From assembly GCA_021323535.1 (NCBI GenBank), contig JAJONO010000006.1, positions 62,001 through 126,000 of the forward strand: a stretch of DNA of 64,000 nucleotides, read 5' to 3'. Shown here piece after piece: positions 44,299-53,056 of this stretch; the stretch's first letter is position 1; every line of letters begins with the position of its first letter. The position numbers and the translations under genes are program-made. The notes beneath the pieces are model-generated. The model made no database searches. It saw nothing but the letters and a program-made list of their open reading frames with translations, and had not been told where the DNA came from. The stretch comes from Bacteroidota bacterium. GTDB taxonomy: Bacteria; Bacteroidota; Bacteroidia; B-17B0; Aurantibacillaceae.

Positions 44299-44636
44299 AT
44301 TCTGAGTCAGCTTGTTACGCATAAAATCATAAGTTTAAGACATCGTTCTCGCTGCGCTAAAGTTTAAGTTCTGTCCCTCAATCTGGCGTACCTGAAACGA
44401 AGAACCTTCCTGAACGGGATTCGTCCATTAAGGCCAGTTACCTTCACAGTCTTTTTTTTGAAATAGCAAAATCCTTCTTTCGTCGGAGATTTTATACTTA
44501 AAGATTAAAGCCATGAAGCAGAAATTCCTTCGGGGTTCCGCTTCACAACTACTACAAAGCGAAAAACCTCCCGAAACCCGAGAAGGTTTTTTCTGCTTTG
44601 TGGTAGCCCGTGTGGGATTCAGCTTCGTACGAAATC
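44299..44636. other. Intergenic region with tRNA-derived debris
   Basis: 338 bp. The first ~220 bp show nothing recognisable. From 44550 an inverted repeat and a tRNA-Glu-like fragment appear (described separately), ending at the stop of the RDD gene. Confidence 0.55.
44556..44625 (-). pseudogene. tRNA-Glu 3'-end remnant with hairpin
   Basis: Positions 44603-44610 (TAGCCCGT) equal the acceptor 3' strand of the intact tRNA-Glu at 45306-45313, and the next bases GTGGGATTC resemble the T-arm, breaking in the T-loop before AGCTTCG. On its 3' side is a hairpin (AAAAACCT...AGGTTTTT) extended by CTACAAAGC/GCTTTGTGG. The layout mirrors 380-448, where the sequence after the break is AGCTCCG. The tRNA match itself is short, so this is less certain than the fMet case. 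Confidence 0.45.
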
Positions 44637-45206
44637 TCAGGCAAATTCATTTGAAGAAGTTTTCTCTTCTTCTTTATTCAAAAGTTCCTGGAGTTTTTGG
44701 AATTCTTCATTTTGAACCACATATGTATCAGACCATCGATCGTGCCAACCCCGGTCTGAAAAAGCGCAAGAAAAAAATTCAAACGGAACTAATCTGATTA
44801 TATTTCTCAGGATGTTAGTTCCAATTTCAGGTTTGTTACCATACACATCAATTACCCGGCATCCTGTGAGAAATTTTCCCGGAGTTCTTTGAAGAAAGTG
44901 TTCGAATAAGATGTAATAAACCGGAAAGGAAAAGAAAAAAAATTGTGAAATAACGAATTGTCCCAGGATTGCATCGAAAGAATTCATACTGGCGGTATTG
45001 GCTATTAATGCATAAACGAAGAGTAAGAATTGGTATATCACCTGGTAGGCCATAAGATCCACAAAAAAGTGAGCGAAGCGTCGTCCATGTCCCACAACCA
45101 CAACATTACGGTAGGCTTTATACGGAACTTTTTTTCGAATACCATTTGAATCCTTTTGAGTAGAAGTACGGTAGCGTGTAATTGATATCTCAGTGATCTT
45201 TTTCAT
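44637..45206 (-). CDS. RDD-family membrane protein
   Basis: 189 residues. RDD hallmarks: GRRFAHFFVDLMAYQVIY in helix 1 (the R..D pair), two further helices (about 60-110), the cytoplasmic QRTPGKFLTGCRVIDVYG, then RNIIRLVPFEFFSC and GWHDRWSDTYVV near the C-terminus. The N-terminal 40 residues are basic and cytoplasmic. RDD proteins are small membrane proteins, some acting in sodium/proton antiport; the role here is unknown. It sits between the tRNA-Glu remnant and the intact tRNA-Glu. Confidence 0.88.
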   Translation of the reverse strand: MKKITEISITRYRTSTQKDSNGIRKKVPYKAYRNVVVVGHGRRFAHFFVDLMAYQVIYQFLLFVYALIANTASMNSFDAILGQFVISQFFFFSFPVYYILFEHFLQRTPGKFLTGCRVIDVYGNKPEIGTNILRNIIRLVPFEFFSCAFSDRGWHDRWSDTYVVQNEEFQKLQELLNKEEEKTSSNEFA

Positions 45207-45267
45207 TCAGTTTTATTTACTGGTCTCCCCCGCTAGCAATGTAGTTTGCCGGGGGTACTTTAAAAAA

Positions 45268-45297
45268 CAAAAAAACCACCGTAAGGTGGTTCTTTTA
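45268..45297 (-). terminator. Terminator of tRNA-Glu
   Basis: AACCACC (45274-45280) pairs with GGTGGTT (45285-45291) around GTAA. On the minus strand a run of T follows. It lies 15 bp past the tRNA 3' end. Confidence 0.85.
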
Positions 45298-45305
45298 TCT
45301 TTTAG

Positions 45306-45377
45306 TAGCCCGTACGGGAATCGAACCCGTGTTTCGTCCGTGAAAGGGACGCGTCCTAACCCCTAGACGAACGGGCC
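45306..45377 (-). tRNA. tRNA-Glu (TTC)
   Basis: The minus strand reads as a complete cloverleaf: acceptor GGCCCGT with ACGGGCT (first pair G:U), anticodon loop CTTTCAC giving anticodon TTC, and T-loop TTCGATT. The discriminator is A at 45306; the next bases are CTA, so CCA is not encoded. Promoter TTG-N20-TAGTTTTG upstream and a hairpin terminator downstream. Confidence 0.96.
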
Positions 45378-45424
45378 ATACTTTTTAGCTTCTTATGGGA
45401 AGCCCAAACGTTAATTTGGAGGTG

Positions 45425-45455
45425 CAAAACTAGTAAATTATTTATTACTCACCAA
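45425..45455 (-). promoter_or_regulatory. Promoter of tRNA-Glu (TTG-N20-TAGTTTTG)
   Basis: On the minus strand TTG (45453-45455), a 20-nt spacer and TAGTTTTG (45425-45432) match the Bacteroidota consensus, the same spacing as before tRNA-fMet and wecB. Predicted start near 45418, about 40 nt before the tRNA. Confidence 0.75.
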
Positions 45456-45599
45456 AATTATTTTGAAAATAACTTAAAAATTGGCTCTTCTTAAACGCTA
45501 ATCTGCCACATGACCCGCTGCAAAGCTTTAAGACAGGATCAGAAATGTTAATAATATAAGCGTTGCCTTTGCCCTTTTCTTAAGGAGAAGAGAGTTTTG

Positions 45600-46766
45600 T
45601 TACTGAATAATAAATTTTCCGGAAAGTGATCCAGAACCTTTAATAAAATAGATTCCCGGGGACAGATCATGAAGTTTTAGTTCTTCGTTTCTCTCCTTAA
45701 AGGTAAATTTTTTCCAAAAATCGCCGCTGGTTCCGTAAATAAATATAGTATGCTCCCCTTCAGTTTGAAAGCGAATGTTTAATGTTTTATTGGTATTGTC
45801 GAAGAAAAAAAGAGGATGTGTTTCATTTTCATTTTCTTTTAATGTGGTAACGATACAGTTTGGCGTTGGTTGATTATAATGCAGATTAAGAAAATACAAT
45901 AACTTTTTTGCAAGCGTATCAGCAAATTTTTTACGGCTGATGGGGTTATCTCTTACACCATTGTATTGGGTTTCTATCTGAACTGCATCAATAATATTGG
46001 AAGCAACCATGGATGAGTGCACCTGTATATTGTAGCCTCCGGTAAAATAGGGCTGGCCACCGAGCGGATAAGGATCCTGTGCAGAAGGAACTGCGCTGTA
46101 ACCCGAAGAGGCCAGTAAAGTACCTAATGCAAATGGTCCGCTTAACAGATCGGAAAGTGTATAAGAATTGAAGTTTGTATTCACAAGATTTCGAATACTA
46201 CTTGAATTCACATTCGCTGGTGTATTAAGAGACGAAGGAGAAAGCGCGAGTTGAGTTGTATCCAGTCCATATCCCAGTTCAAGCCGCTGTATGGAATGAG
46301 AATGACCGTGTATATCTGCATAAAAGCCGTAATTATGTTGCTGCTTCATTTTAAACTGAGCAGTGTCAATGAATTTATGAAACTCGTTGAAGACAATCGT
46401 AGCCAGGGTATTACCACAGCTTGCAATGCTAACTGGCCGGTTTACATCTACTTTGATTCTTGCAAGATGGCACAGCACAAGATGTGCATGGCAGCCTGTT
46501 AAATCAAAAAGAGAAGAATCAATTTCGCAGGCCAGTTCTTCGGTATACATATCCGGTGCTGTTACTGAGCCGTTACAGGTGCGGTTAGGAACGCTCAAAG
46601 GAACCATGGTGCCGCCATGAGGTGCCGTAAGGAGAATAGGTAAAGTACCCTGCCTGTATTCGGTAAAAGAATTTGTTCCGTAAAACGTTTGGGAAACCGA
46701 TAAATTTTTAAACGCTATGGTACAAAAAATAAGCAGATAAAGTCTGAGAGAAAATGAAGTGGTCAT
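45600..46766 (-). CDS. T9SS-secreted N-formylglutamate amidohydrolase-like protein
   Basis: 388 residues. Signal peptide (LLIFCTIAFKNLSVSQ) then an FGase-fold domain (~35-310). Its zinc/active-site motifs are present: LLTAPHGG (~45-52), LARIKVDVNRPVS with the Arg/Asn pair (~107-119), and ADIHGHSH (~150-157). An acidic motif VQIETQYNGVRDN follows at ~265-277. Residues ~310-388 form a type A-like T9SS sorting domain ending SGKFIIQ. Cytoplasmic relatives cleave N-formylglutamate; an exported, cell-surface version presumably acts on an extracellular amide, which is unknown. Monocistronic. Confidence 0.8.
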   Translation of the reverse strand: MTTSFSLRLYLLIFCTIAFKNLSVSQTFYGTNSFTEYRQGTLPILLTAPHGGTMVPLSVPNRTCNGSVTAPDMYTEELACEIDSSLFDLTGCHAHLVLCHLARIKVDVNRPVSIASCGNTLATIVFNEFHKFIDTAQFKMKQQHNYGFYADIHGHSHSIQRLELGYGLDTTQLALSPSSLNTPANVNSSSIRNLVNTNFNSYTLSDLLSGPFALGTLLASSGYSAVPSAQDPYPLGGQPYFTGGYNIQVHSSMVASNIIDAVQIETQYNGVRDNPISRKKFADTLAKKLLYFLNLHYNQPTPNCIVTTLKENENETHPLFFFDNTNKTLNIRFQTEGEHTIFIYGTSGDFWKKFTFKERNEELKLHDLSPGIYFIKGSGSLSGKFIIQ

Positions 46767-46909
46767 GGTTTTAATTTTGCTTCAATATAAAACCATAAAA
46801 GACTTTAAAGAAAATTGTTTACTTAAACTAGGCTTTGAGTTAACGAAATAATTTTCCAGCGAAAAAACGTACCAATAAAATTTAAGAAGAGATAATTAAA
46901 GGACTAATC

Positions 46910-47125
46910 TTAGTTTCCTTTTGATTGGGTTGTATTGTAATGTCTAAAAACGAAGGTTATCATACAGGAGCCACTTTCGAGGCAGGTTTGGGTAATCTTC
47001 TCCACGTACATTCCCTTGTCGAAATAAGGATCAAGTTCTGGATACATTTTTAGCACGACGCCTGTTTTGTCAAGATCTCCCTCCGAAACTCTGGTAAATA
47101 TGGATAATACTTCCTGATTCTTCAT
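46910..47125 (-). CDS. Small hypothetical protein beside the CheB/CheR kinase
   Basis: 71 residues from the ATG at 47125 (MKNQEVLSIFTRV); an upstream in-frame start at 47176 would add an unlikely hydrophobic stretch. Acidic centre (SEGDLDKTGVVLKMYPELDP) then a strand-rich end (CLESGSCMITFVFRHYN). Not recognised. It starts 56 bp after the stop of the large kinase and may be its third operon member. Confidence 0.6.
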   Translation of the reverse strand: MKNQEVLSIFTRVSEGDLDKTGVVLKMYPELDPYFDKGMYVEKITQTCLESGSCMITFVFRHYNTTQSKGN

Positions 47126-47181
47126 TGCTTTTAATTTATACTTTAAAAGTAAAAGAAATGTGCCAGTGAGGTACAATTTGG

Positions 47182-50100
47182 TTATTGCTCAATGGGAATG
47201 TAAATATCAAAACGCGCTCCCTTGTTTAGTTGCCCTTTTGCTGTAATAATACCATGATGGTTTTCAACGATTCTTTTACAAATTGCCAACCCAATGCCTG
47301 TGCCGTTATATTCTTCGAAGCTATGCAGACGCTGAAACACCTGGAAGATCCGGTCCTTGTATTGCGGATCAAAACCGATGCCGTTATCCGTAAATATAAT
47401 ATTAAGGTAATCTTTTTTGAACGACATGTTTTCTATAACCGGTTTCCCGGCGGGAATCAACCTGCTTTTGACTTCTATTTTTGGTTTGATGCGGGGCTTC
47501 GAGAATTTGAGCGAGTTGCTGATAAGGTTATGCATTAACTGCCGAAACTGAAAAGGTATTACATTGGCTGAACTCAATCTTCCTACTGTAATCGTACCTT
47601 TTTTTGTTTTTAGGATCTCATCAAAATCACCTATTACCTCATTCATAAGTACATTAAGTTTTGTGTACTCAAACTTGCGGTCGCTGCTTTTGGTGCGGGA
47701 ATATGCCAGCAAATCTTCTATGAGAAACTGCATACGTTTTGCAGTTTTCTGAAGTCTTAAAAAATAATCTTTTCCGGCAGGCGACAGGTTTTCTTCTTCA
47801 AGCACAATGCATGTTACAAAATTCTGGATTTTGCGTAAGGGTTCCTGGAGATCGTGGCTCGATACATACGTAAATGAAGTAAGGTCCTTATTGGCGTCTT
47901 CCAGTTCCTTGTTCTTTTGCTCAATGAGGCGGGTTCGTTTTTTTACGGCCTTTTCCAGTTCTTCTTTATCGGCCTTATGCAATCTGATATCTTTATGCAG
48001 GAGGTCTTTTTCTTTCTGGTATTGCTGGGATCGTTCAGTAATATCTTTTATAGCAAGAAGCGTCAGTTTTTCTTTATGATTTTTTTGTACAATGCGGTGC
48101 GCATTTAAAAGCATTGTTTTTTCTCCTATGCCTTTAAATTGATGTGTCATTTCAAAGTTATCGAAGTCTGTATTGTTAGTGATCACATCTTTTAACAGGG
48201 CGTTAAGTTGAGGAATATCCCATTGTTTGTTGCCAAGTTTCGACAAAAGAACACCTTCTGTTTCGTCCTTGCTTGCATGAAATTTTTTATAGAATGATTT
48301 GCTCGCCGATTTTACATGCAGATTTTCGTCCAATACGATCATTGGTTCGTGAATGGTTTCAATAATAGCTTCCGAATAATTATACGATTCGGTAAGCAGT
48401 TCATTTCGCATCTGTAGTTCCTGATTGGTGGAAATCAATTCTTCATTACTGGCCTCTATTTCTTCTTTTGATGTTTCAAGTTCTTCATTCAATGTTTGAA
48501 ATTCTTCATTACTGGAAACAATTTCCTCGTTGGCAGCCTGCAGCTGTTCGTTGGCGGTTTCCTGCAATTCTATCATAGTATGCATTTCGGCACGCACATT
48601 ATTTAATTCCTGTGTAAGTTTCTGTATGCGTTTGTCCTTTTTTGATGAATTGTTGCTATTGCCTTTTTCAATTTCATTTAGTTCTTTTTTTGATTCCAGT
48701 TGATTAAACACCACCAGTAGCAAAGTTTCATTGTTGTCAACCACAAGAGGCATAACTTCAAGTGAAACCAATACAATGTTAGAACTGATTTTTAATTCTA
48801 TATCCGTTTTTTTAACCGTTTTTTTTGTTTTAATGACAGTGTGTATTGCGCCCCTGAGTTCGAAAGCAAACTCAGGCTGTATCATTTTAAGGATATTTAA
48901 ACTGGCCTTACCCGGTTGGTGACTTAAAAACAAAGAAGTGGAACCCCTGAACTGGAGAATCTCCATGTTTTTATTGATAACGGCACAGGCAGGCATATAA
49001 TGCGAAAGAAGAAGCGTGTTGATGGCATTATCGAGCTCGGATCCTGTTTCTGCTGGTTTCTTTTTGTCGGGTTGAAATAATCTTGCACTATGTTCAGGCG
49101 ACAATCGTCTTTGTAAAGGGGGATCGAGTTCGGGTAATTTTCGTCCGTGGTTATTTTTACCGAGAGAGTAAATGTTGTACTTGCTGTTTATCTGCGAAAA
49201 GAAAGGAAACGCTGTTCCAACAGTTTCCGATTTTCCAAGTAGGAGCGAGCCTCCTGGGTTTAATGCGAAGTGTATGGTGGTGATCGCTTTTTTCTGTGCC
49301 TTTGCGTCAAAATAAATCAGAAGGTTGCGGCAACTGATGAAATCTATTCTTGAGAATGGTGGATCCCGTAAAATGTTATGCGGCGCGAATACACAGATTT
49401 CACGTAATTGTTTCGATACACGATACAAGCCTTTTGTTTTTACAAAGAATCTGTCGATCCTTTTCTGGCTCATCGCTTTTAGTTCTGCAGCGTTGTATTC
49501 CCCGATACGGGCGTCTTTTATTGCTTCTACGCTCACATCTGTAGCGAAAATCTGTACAGGGATTTTTATATTCAGTTCGTCCTTCAGTTCCAGAATGATC
49601 ATAGCCATTGAATAGGCTTCTTCTCCCGAGGAGCAGGCCGGTATCCATATTCTGAGTGCGTCGTTAGGCGCTTTACTTTGAATGAGCTTCGGAAAAAAAA
49701 CAGCTTTCAGATACCTGTACACGTCAGGGTCTCTGAAGAAGGAGGTAACGTTGATCAGAAAATCATTGTAAAGTTCAATAGCTTCATGCTCTTTCTTGTT
49801 TTTGAGAAGCTTTATATATTCTTTAATGGTTTTAATTTTGTGCAGCGTCATGCGATGATGCAGTCGCCTTTTGATCGTAGTGGATTTATAATTGCTGAAA
49901 TCGACCCCGGTTGCATTGTAAACAAGATCGATGACGGTAGAAAGGTTTTCGTTTTCAAGATCCGGCATTTCCGTTTTTTTCTTTATGTCAATTGCCGGTT
50001 TGCTGGCGCTGGGTTTATGCATGTTCGACAGTTTTACTGCGATCTCTGCAGGGGAAAGGATATAATCGACAACTTTTTCCTGAATGGCCGATTCAGGCAT

Positions 50101-50616
50101 GCTTTTATTTTTTGCACTTGAATCCTGCGCTATAGTTATTCCGTTTGCCTCTTTAATTGCTTTTAAACCCTGCGTGCCGTCACGCGCGTTACCGGAAAGA
50201 ATAATCCCGATTACTCTATTTCCATTAGTTCTGGCAAGGGAAGTAAAAAAACTATCTATGGGTAAATAGGGCAGCACAGAATCATCTCGCTGTTGTAATT
50301 TTATTTTTCCTCCCGAAACATTCATTTCTTTATCTGGCGTGCATACGTAGAAATGATTGGGTTGTATGGTAACGTTATCAGTAACTTCTACCACCTTCAT
50401 TTTAGTTGACCGCGCCAACAGCGAAGTAAGAGTGCTGGGATGGTGCGGACTAAGATGCTGTATGTAAATAAAGGCCATTCCTGCATCCGGTTGAAGTTCC
50501 TGTAATAAGGATTTTACGGCTTCAAGTCCGCCAGCTGAGGCGCCTATGGCAACAATATAAAATGGTTTTGGTTTTATCGCGGATTTGCCTGCTTTTTTTT
50601 TTGTCTCCGCTTTCAT
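47182..50616 (-). CDS. CheB-CheR-PAS-histidine kinase fusion
   Basis: 1144 residues. CheB methylesterase domain (~18-215) with catalytic S27 (GASAGG), H54 (IQHLSPHH) and D146 (GNARDGTQG). CheR methyltransferase domain (~225-495) with RIWIPACSSGEEAYSMAM for SAM binding and ISCRNLLIYFD. A long Glu-rich coiled coil (~670-755: NEEIVSSNEEFQTLNEELET) is followed by a PAS domain (~765-890). The HisKA box is SFTYVSSHDLQEPLRKIQNF (~930) and the ATPase has DNGIGFD and GTGIGLAICKRI. Such fusions occur in many bacteria without chemotaxis clusters. It is read after the response regulator gene at 50684 (68-bp gap), its likely partner. Confidence 0.94.
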   Translation of the reverse strand: MKAETKKKAGKSAIKPKPFYIVAIGASAGGLEAVKSLLQELQPDAGMAFIYIQHLSPHHPSTLTSLLARSTKMKVVEVTDNVTIQPNHFYVCTPDKEMNVSGGKIKLQQRDDSVLPYLPIDSFFTSLARTNGNRVIGIILSGNARDGTQGLKAIKEANGITIAQDSSAKNKSMPESAIQEKVVDYILSPAEIAVKLSNMHKPSASKPAIDIKKKTEMPDLENENLSTVIDLVYNATGVDFSNYKSTTIKRRLHHRMTLHKIKTIKEYIKLLKNKKEHEAIELYNDFLINVTSFFRDPDVYRYLKAVFFPKLIQSKAPNDALRIWIPACSSGEEAYSMAMIILELKDELNIKIPVQIFATDVSVEAIKDARIGEYNAAELKAMSQKRIDRFFVKTKGLYRVSKQLREICVFAPHNILRDPPFSRIDFISCRNLLIYFDAKAQKKAITTIHFALNPGGSLLLGKSETVGTAFPFFSQINSKYNIYSLGKNNHGRKLPELDPPLQRRLSPEHSARLFQPDKKKPAETGSELDNAINTLLLSHYMPACAVINKNMEILQFRGSTSLFLSHQPGKASLNILKMIQPEFAFELRGAIHTVIKTKKTVKKTDIELKISSNIVLVSLEVMPLVVDNNETLLLVVFNQLESKKELNEIEKGNSNNSSKKDKRIQKLTQELNNVRAEMHTMIELQETANEQLQAANEEIVSSNEEFQTLNEELETSKEEIEASNEELISTNQELQMRNELLTESYNYSEAIIETIHEPMIVLDENLHVKSASKSFYKKFHASKDETEGVLLSKLGNKQWDIPQLNALLKDVITNNTDFDNFEMTHQFKGIGEKTMLLNAHRIVQKNHKEKLTLLAIKDITERSQQYQKEKDLLHKDIRLHKADKEELEKAVKKRTRLIEQKNKELEDANKDLTSFTYVSSHDLQEPLRKIQNFVTCIVLEEENLSPAGKDYFLRLQKTAKRMQFLIEDLLAYSRTKSSDRKFEYTKLNVLMNEVIGDFDEILKTKKGTITVGRLSSANVIPFQFRQLMHNLISNSLKFSKPRIKPKIEVKSRLIPAGKPVIENMSFKKDYLNIIFTDNGIGFDPQYKDRIFQVFQRLHSFEEYNGTGIGLAICKRIVENHHGIITAKGQLNKGARFDIYIPIEQ

Positions 50617-50683
50617 ATATATGAAATTTTAACTACACAAGATGTGTGGTAAGTATTATGCATTTCTTGATTTTTCTTTATGA

Positions 50684-51133
50684 TTAAACTTCTATCAATG
50701 AAAAAATAAATTTTTCCCGGGATGGTCGCGTAAATTTTTTTCTTTCCAATAAATCCAAAACCTGCTTCAGCGCTTTTTTAAGATCAAGAATGTCGGTTTT
50801 ACGCATGTAATAATGTGCGCCGCAATTATATAATACGTCTGCTACATCATCATTCAGCGAGGTGGAGTAAATAATAACAGGGAGGTCTTTTAATTTTTCA
50901 TTATTTTTTATTTCTACCAGGCATTCGGAACCGTTTTTTCGGGGCATATTCAGATCAAGAAAAAGAACATCAGGAAGATGTAAATAATTTTTATTCAGAT
51001 ACTCCATTAATTTTTCACCGTTCTCAATAGTACTTAACTTAGCAGTATTAGGAAGCGATTTTAAAACGGTTCCAAACAGAAAACGATCGTCTTCATCGTC
51101 GTCTGCAAGCAGAAGATGTAGTGTTTTTTTCAT
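50684..51133 (-). CDS. Single-domain response regulator
   Basis: 149 residues, receiver only. Acidic triad in LLLADDDEDDRFLF, phosphoacceptor Asp in VLFLDLNMPRKNG (~60), Thr/Ser in VIIYSTSLND, and Lys in YYMRKTDILDLK; the usual Lys-Pro is Lys-Thr here. Rcp1-like insert is present. First gene of the operon with the CheB-CheR-PAS kinase. Confidence 0.9.
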   Translation of the reverse strand: MKKTLHLLLADDDEDDRFLFGTVLKSLPNTAKLSTIENGEKLMEYLNKNYLHLPDVLFLDLNMPRKNGSECLVEIKNNEKLKDLPVIIYSTSLNDDVADVLYNCGAHYYMRKTDILDLKKALKQVLDLLERKKFTRPSREKFIFSLIEV

Positions 51134-51429
51134 TTGTTAAGTTTTTTTTACGGAACAATATTGAGGATAATGTTGTTCCATGTTAATGGGAAAGAGTACA
51201 AAGGAAAGGCAATAATAAAACGGGTAATTTAGTGTGAAGTTAACAGTATTAAATTCAAAAAAAAATTTAAATGGTAATTAAATCGTTTTTATTTTAAAAA
51301 CATGAAGATTTCATTGCTAAAAAAAATCAGTTTGACATCAGTGATAGTGGTACGAAGTTTTTGTGTTATAGTTAATTTGCTCCGTGTGAATAAATTGAGT
51401 TTTTATTTGAACGAAATTAATCTTATCCC
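51134..51429. other. Divergent intergenic region
   Basis: 296 bp of AT-rich DNA separating the minus-strand signalling operon from the plus-strand SET-like gene, so it should hold both promoters. I see no clear TAnnTTTG box and no repeats. Confidence 0.5.
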
Positions 51430-51750
51430 ATGAAATTTTATCTGTCTGAGTCTTTAATTGTTCCTGGTACCAAAGGATTATTTGCAGGAAATGATATAAA
51501 AGAAGGAACGGTTCTATTTATAGATTTTGAGAAAACAGGAAACGACGGGAAATTTTTTGAGGCGGATTACCGTCAGTCGGAGCAATCTAAACTCATCAAT
51601 TCTTCACATAACCCTAATACATCCTCTAAACTAAGTGATCACGATCGGAAAATTATACGCGTTGCATCACGAATTATTAAGGAGGATGAGGAGTTAATTG
51701 GCGACGATTCACAGATCAAGGAGATTATACAAACATTGGGTTATAAATAA
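51430..51750 (+). CDS. Minimal SET-domain-like protein
   Basis: 106 residues, shorter than usual SET domains (~130). The order of motifs fits SET: G-x-G-type start KGLFAGNDIKEGTVLFID (~15-32), a middle INSSHNPNT (~56-64) in the position of N-H-S-C-x-P-N, and a closing ASRIIKEDEELIGDD where SET proteins have ...GEEL..DY. The final catalytic Tyr is replaced by Asp, and the conserved Cys by His. If correct, the methyltransferase is degenerate or has altered activity. It carries its own terminator. SET proteins are scarce in Bacteroidota; assignment is moderate. Confidence 0.55.
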   Translation: MKFYLSESLIVPGTKGLFAGNDIKEGTVLFIDFEKTGNDGKFFEADYRQSEQSKLINSSHNPNTSSKLSDHDRKIIRVASRIIKEDEELIGDDSQIKEIIQTLGYK

Positions 51751-51778
51751 GGGCCCCCTTCCGGAGGCCCCAATTTTT
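51750..51778 (+). terminator. Terminator of the SET-like gene
   Basis: GGGCC and GGCCC arms around a CCTTCC-containing loop directly after the stop codon, followed by AATTTTT on the plus strand. Confidence 0.75.
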
Positions 51779-51969
51779 GGTGACCATTATTATACTGAAT
51801 CCTGATGCTATCAGGTTACCAGTGAATTTCCTTTATTTCCAACCCGAAGGTTGTAAAACGGAGAAGTGGCCACCTGATGTTGAAAATAAAATTATTGTGC
51901 CAAATTAATTTCAAAAGAACAGCTGCATTATTATCCTCAGATTAAATGCATGATGTGGATTTATTAAAA

Positions 51970-52872
51970 TCAATCTCCTGGCATTTGTCCGCTTAAATAC
52001 GGACTAAATCCCATTTCGTCGTTTTCCTTTAAAGGCACGCTCATAACCGGAATATCGGAATGGTTAACGAACTGTTTCGCAAAAGGACCTTTCAAAAGAT
52101 TGTCGAGCGATAGCCTGTTGTTATTCATTACGGAAATGAGATCGCCCTTATTTTTTTTCGCGTAGTCCAGTATTTCTTTGGTGAAATTATCTTCGAAAAT
52201 AGTCGTGGATTTAAAATCAATTTTCAATTTCTTCAGATATTTTTCTACCTGCTTCACGTAATTCTTTAATTTATCTTTTTTGTTGCTGCTCTTAAGGTCT
52301 GTAAAACCTACAATATGAACGGTTGCTCCGTATATTTTGGCAAGCTCAACTACGTAATCTACTTTTTGTCGTGAATGCAACCCAAGACGAATCGGCAATA
52401 TAATATTCTTAAAACCCGACTTTGTTTTTCTTTGAACTGTTATTACAGGACAACTGGCATTGTGTACCACTTTATAAGCATTGCTTCCAACAAAGAATTC
52501 CTTTACACCGCTTGTGCCATGTGTTCCCATGAGGACAAGATCGAACTTTTCTTTTTTTGAAATGAAGTTGACGACCTCGCCAACATTGCCCATTTTTACA
52601 TCGCATGATATTTTGCAACCTGCGGCTTCTTTTACGTCAGCGGCAATTTTTTTCAGGTGCGTGGCAACGTCCCTTTTTATTTTATTGAAGAAACTCTGAC
52701 TGTAAGGCAGTGTTAATTCGCTCCCTGTTGTGTAAACAGGATTAACCACATGAAGCAGTTTAATGTCGGCCTTATTGAGCTTTGCAAGATAAATCGCCTG
52801 TCTTAAAGCATTGGCGGCGGTTTCCGAAAAGTCGGTAGGAACAAGGATCTTTTTGATTCCAAATTTTTCCAT
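51970..52872 (-). CDS. Universal stress protein, two UspA domains
   Basis: 300 residues from the ATG at 52872 (MEKFGIKKILVPTDFSETAA). The longer frame to 53010 adds residues unrelated to the family. Two tandem Usp domains: 1-~145 and ~150-300. The first ends with the ATP-binding pattern LMGTHGTSGVKEFFVGSNAY (G-x2-G-x9-G-S); the second lacks it. Cytoplasmic and probably nucleotide-binding. It lies near the KdpDE-like potassium operon but is separated from it by another gene. Confidence 0.9.
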   Translation of the reverse strand: MEKFGIKKILVPTDFSETAANALRQAIYLAKLNKADIKLLHVVNPVYTTGSELTLPYSQSFFNKIKRDVATHLKKIAADVKEAAGCKISCDVKMGNVGEVVNFISKKEKFDLVLMGTHGTSGVKEFFVGSNAYKVVHNASCPVITVQRKTKSGFKNIILPIRLGLHSRQKVDYVVELAKIYGATVHIVGFTDLKSSNKKDKLKNYVKQVEKYLKKLKIDFKSTTIFEDNFTKEILDYAKKNKGDLISVMNNNRLSLDNLLKGPFAKQFVNHSDIPVMSVPLKENDEMGFSPYLSGQMPGD

Positions 52873-53056
52873 AAAGTGTTTTTTAAATGAGGTACTGGAT
52901 TGAGATCGCAAAAAATATGCCAAGTCATAACATACATGCAAAAAGAAGTATAACTGTGGAAATTTTGCATCATACGAAAGGCAATCAAAAGTAATATGAA
53001 AGAAGGACAAGTAAGAATGACCCTGGTCATATCACAAAAGGATTGTTGTTGGCCCT

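Noticed and set aside
52873-53010. 46-residue N-terminal extension of the universal stress protein
   Set aside because: The family begins at MEKFGIKKILVPTDF; the extension has no Usp similarity and covers the probable promoter.
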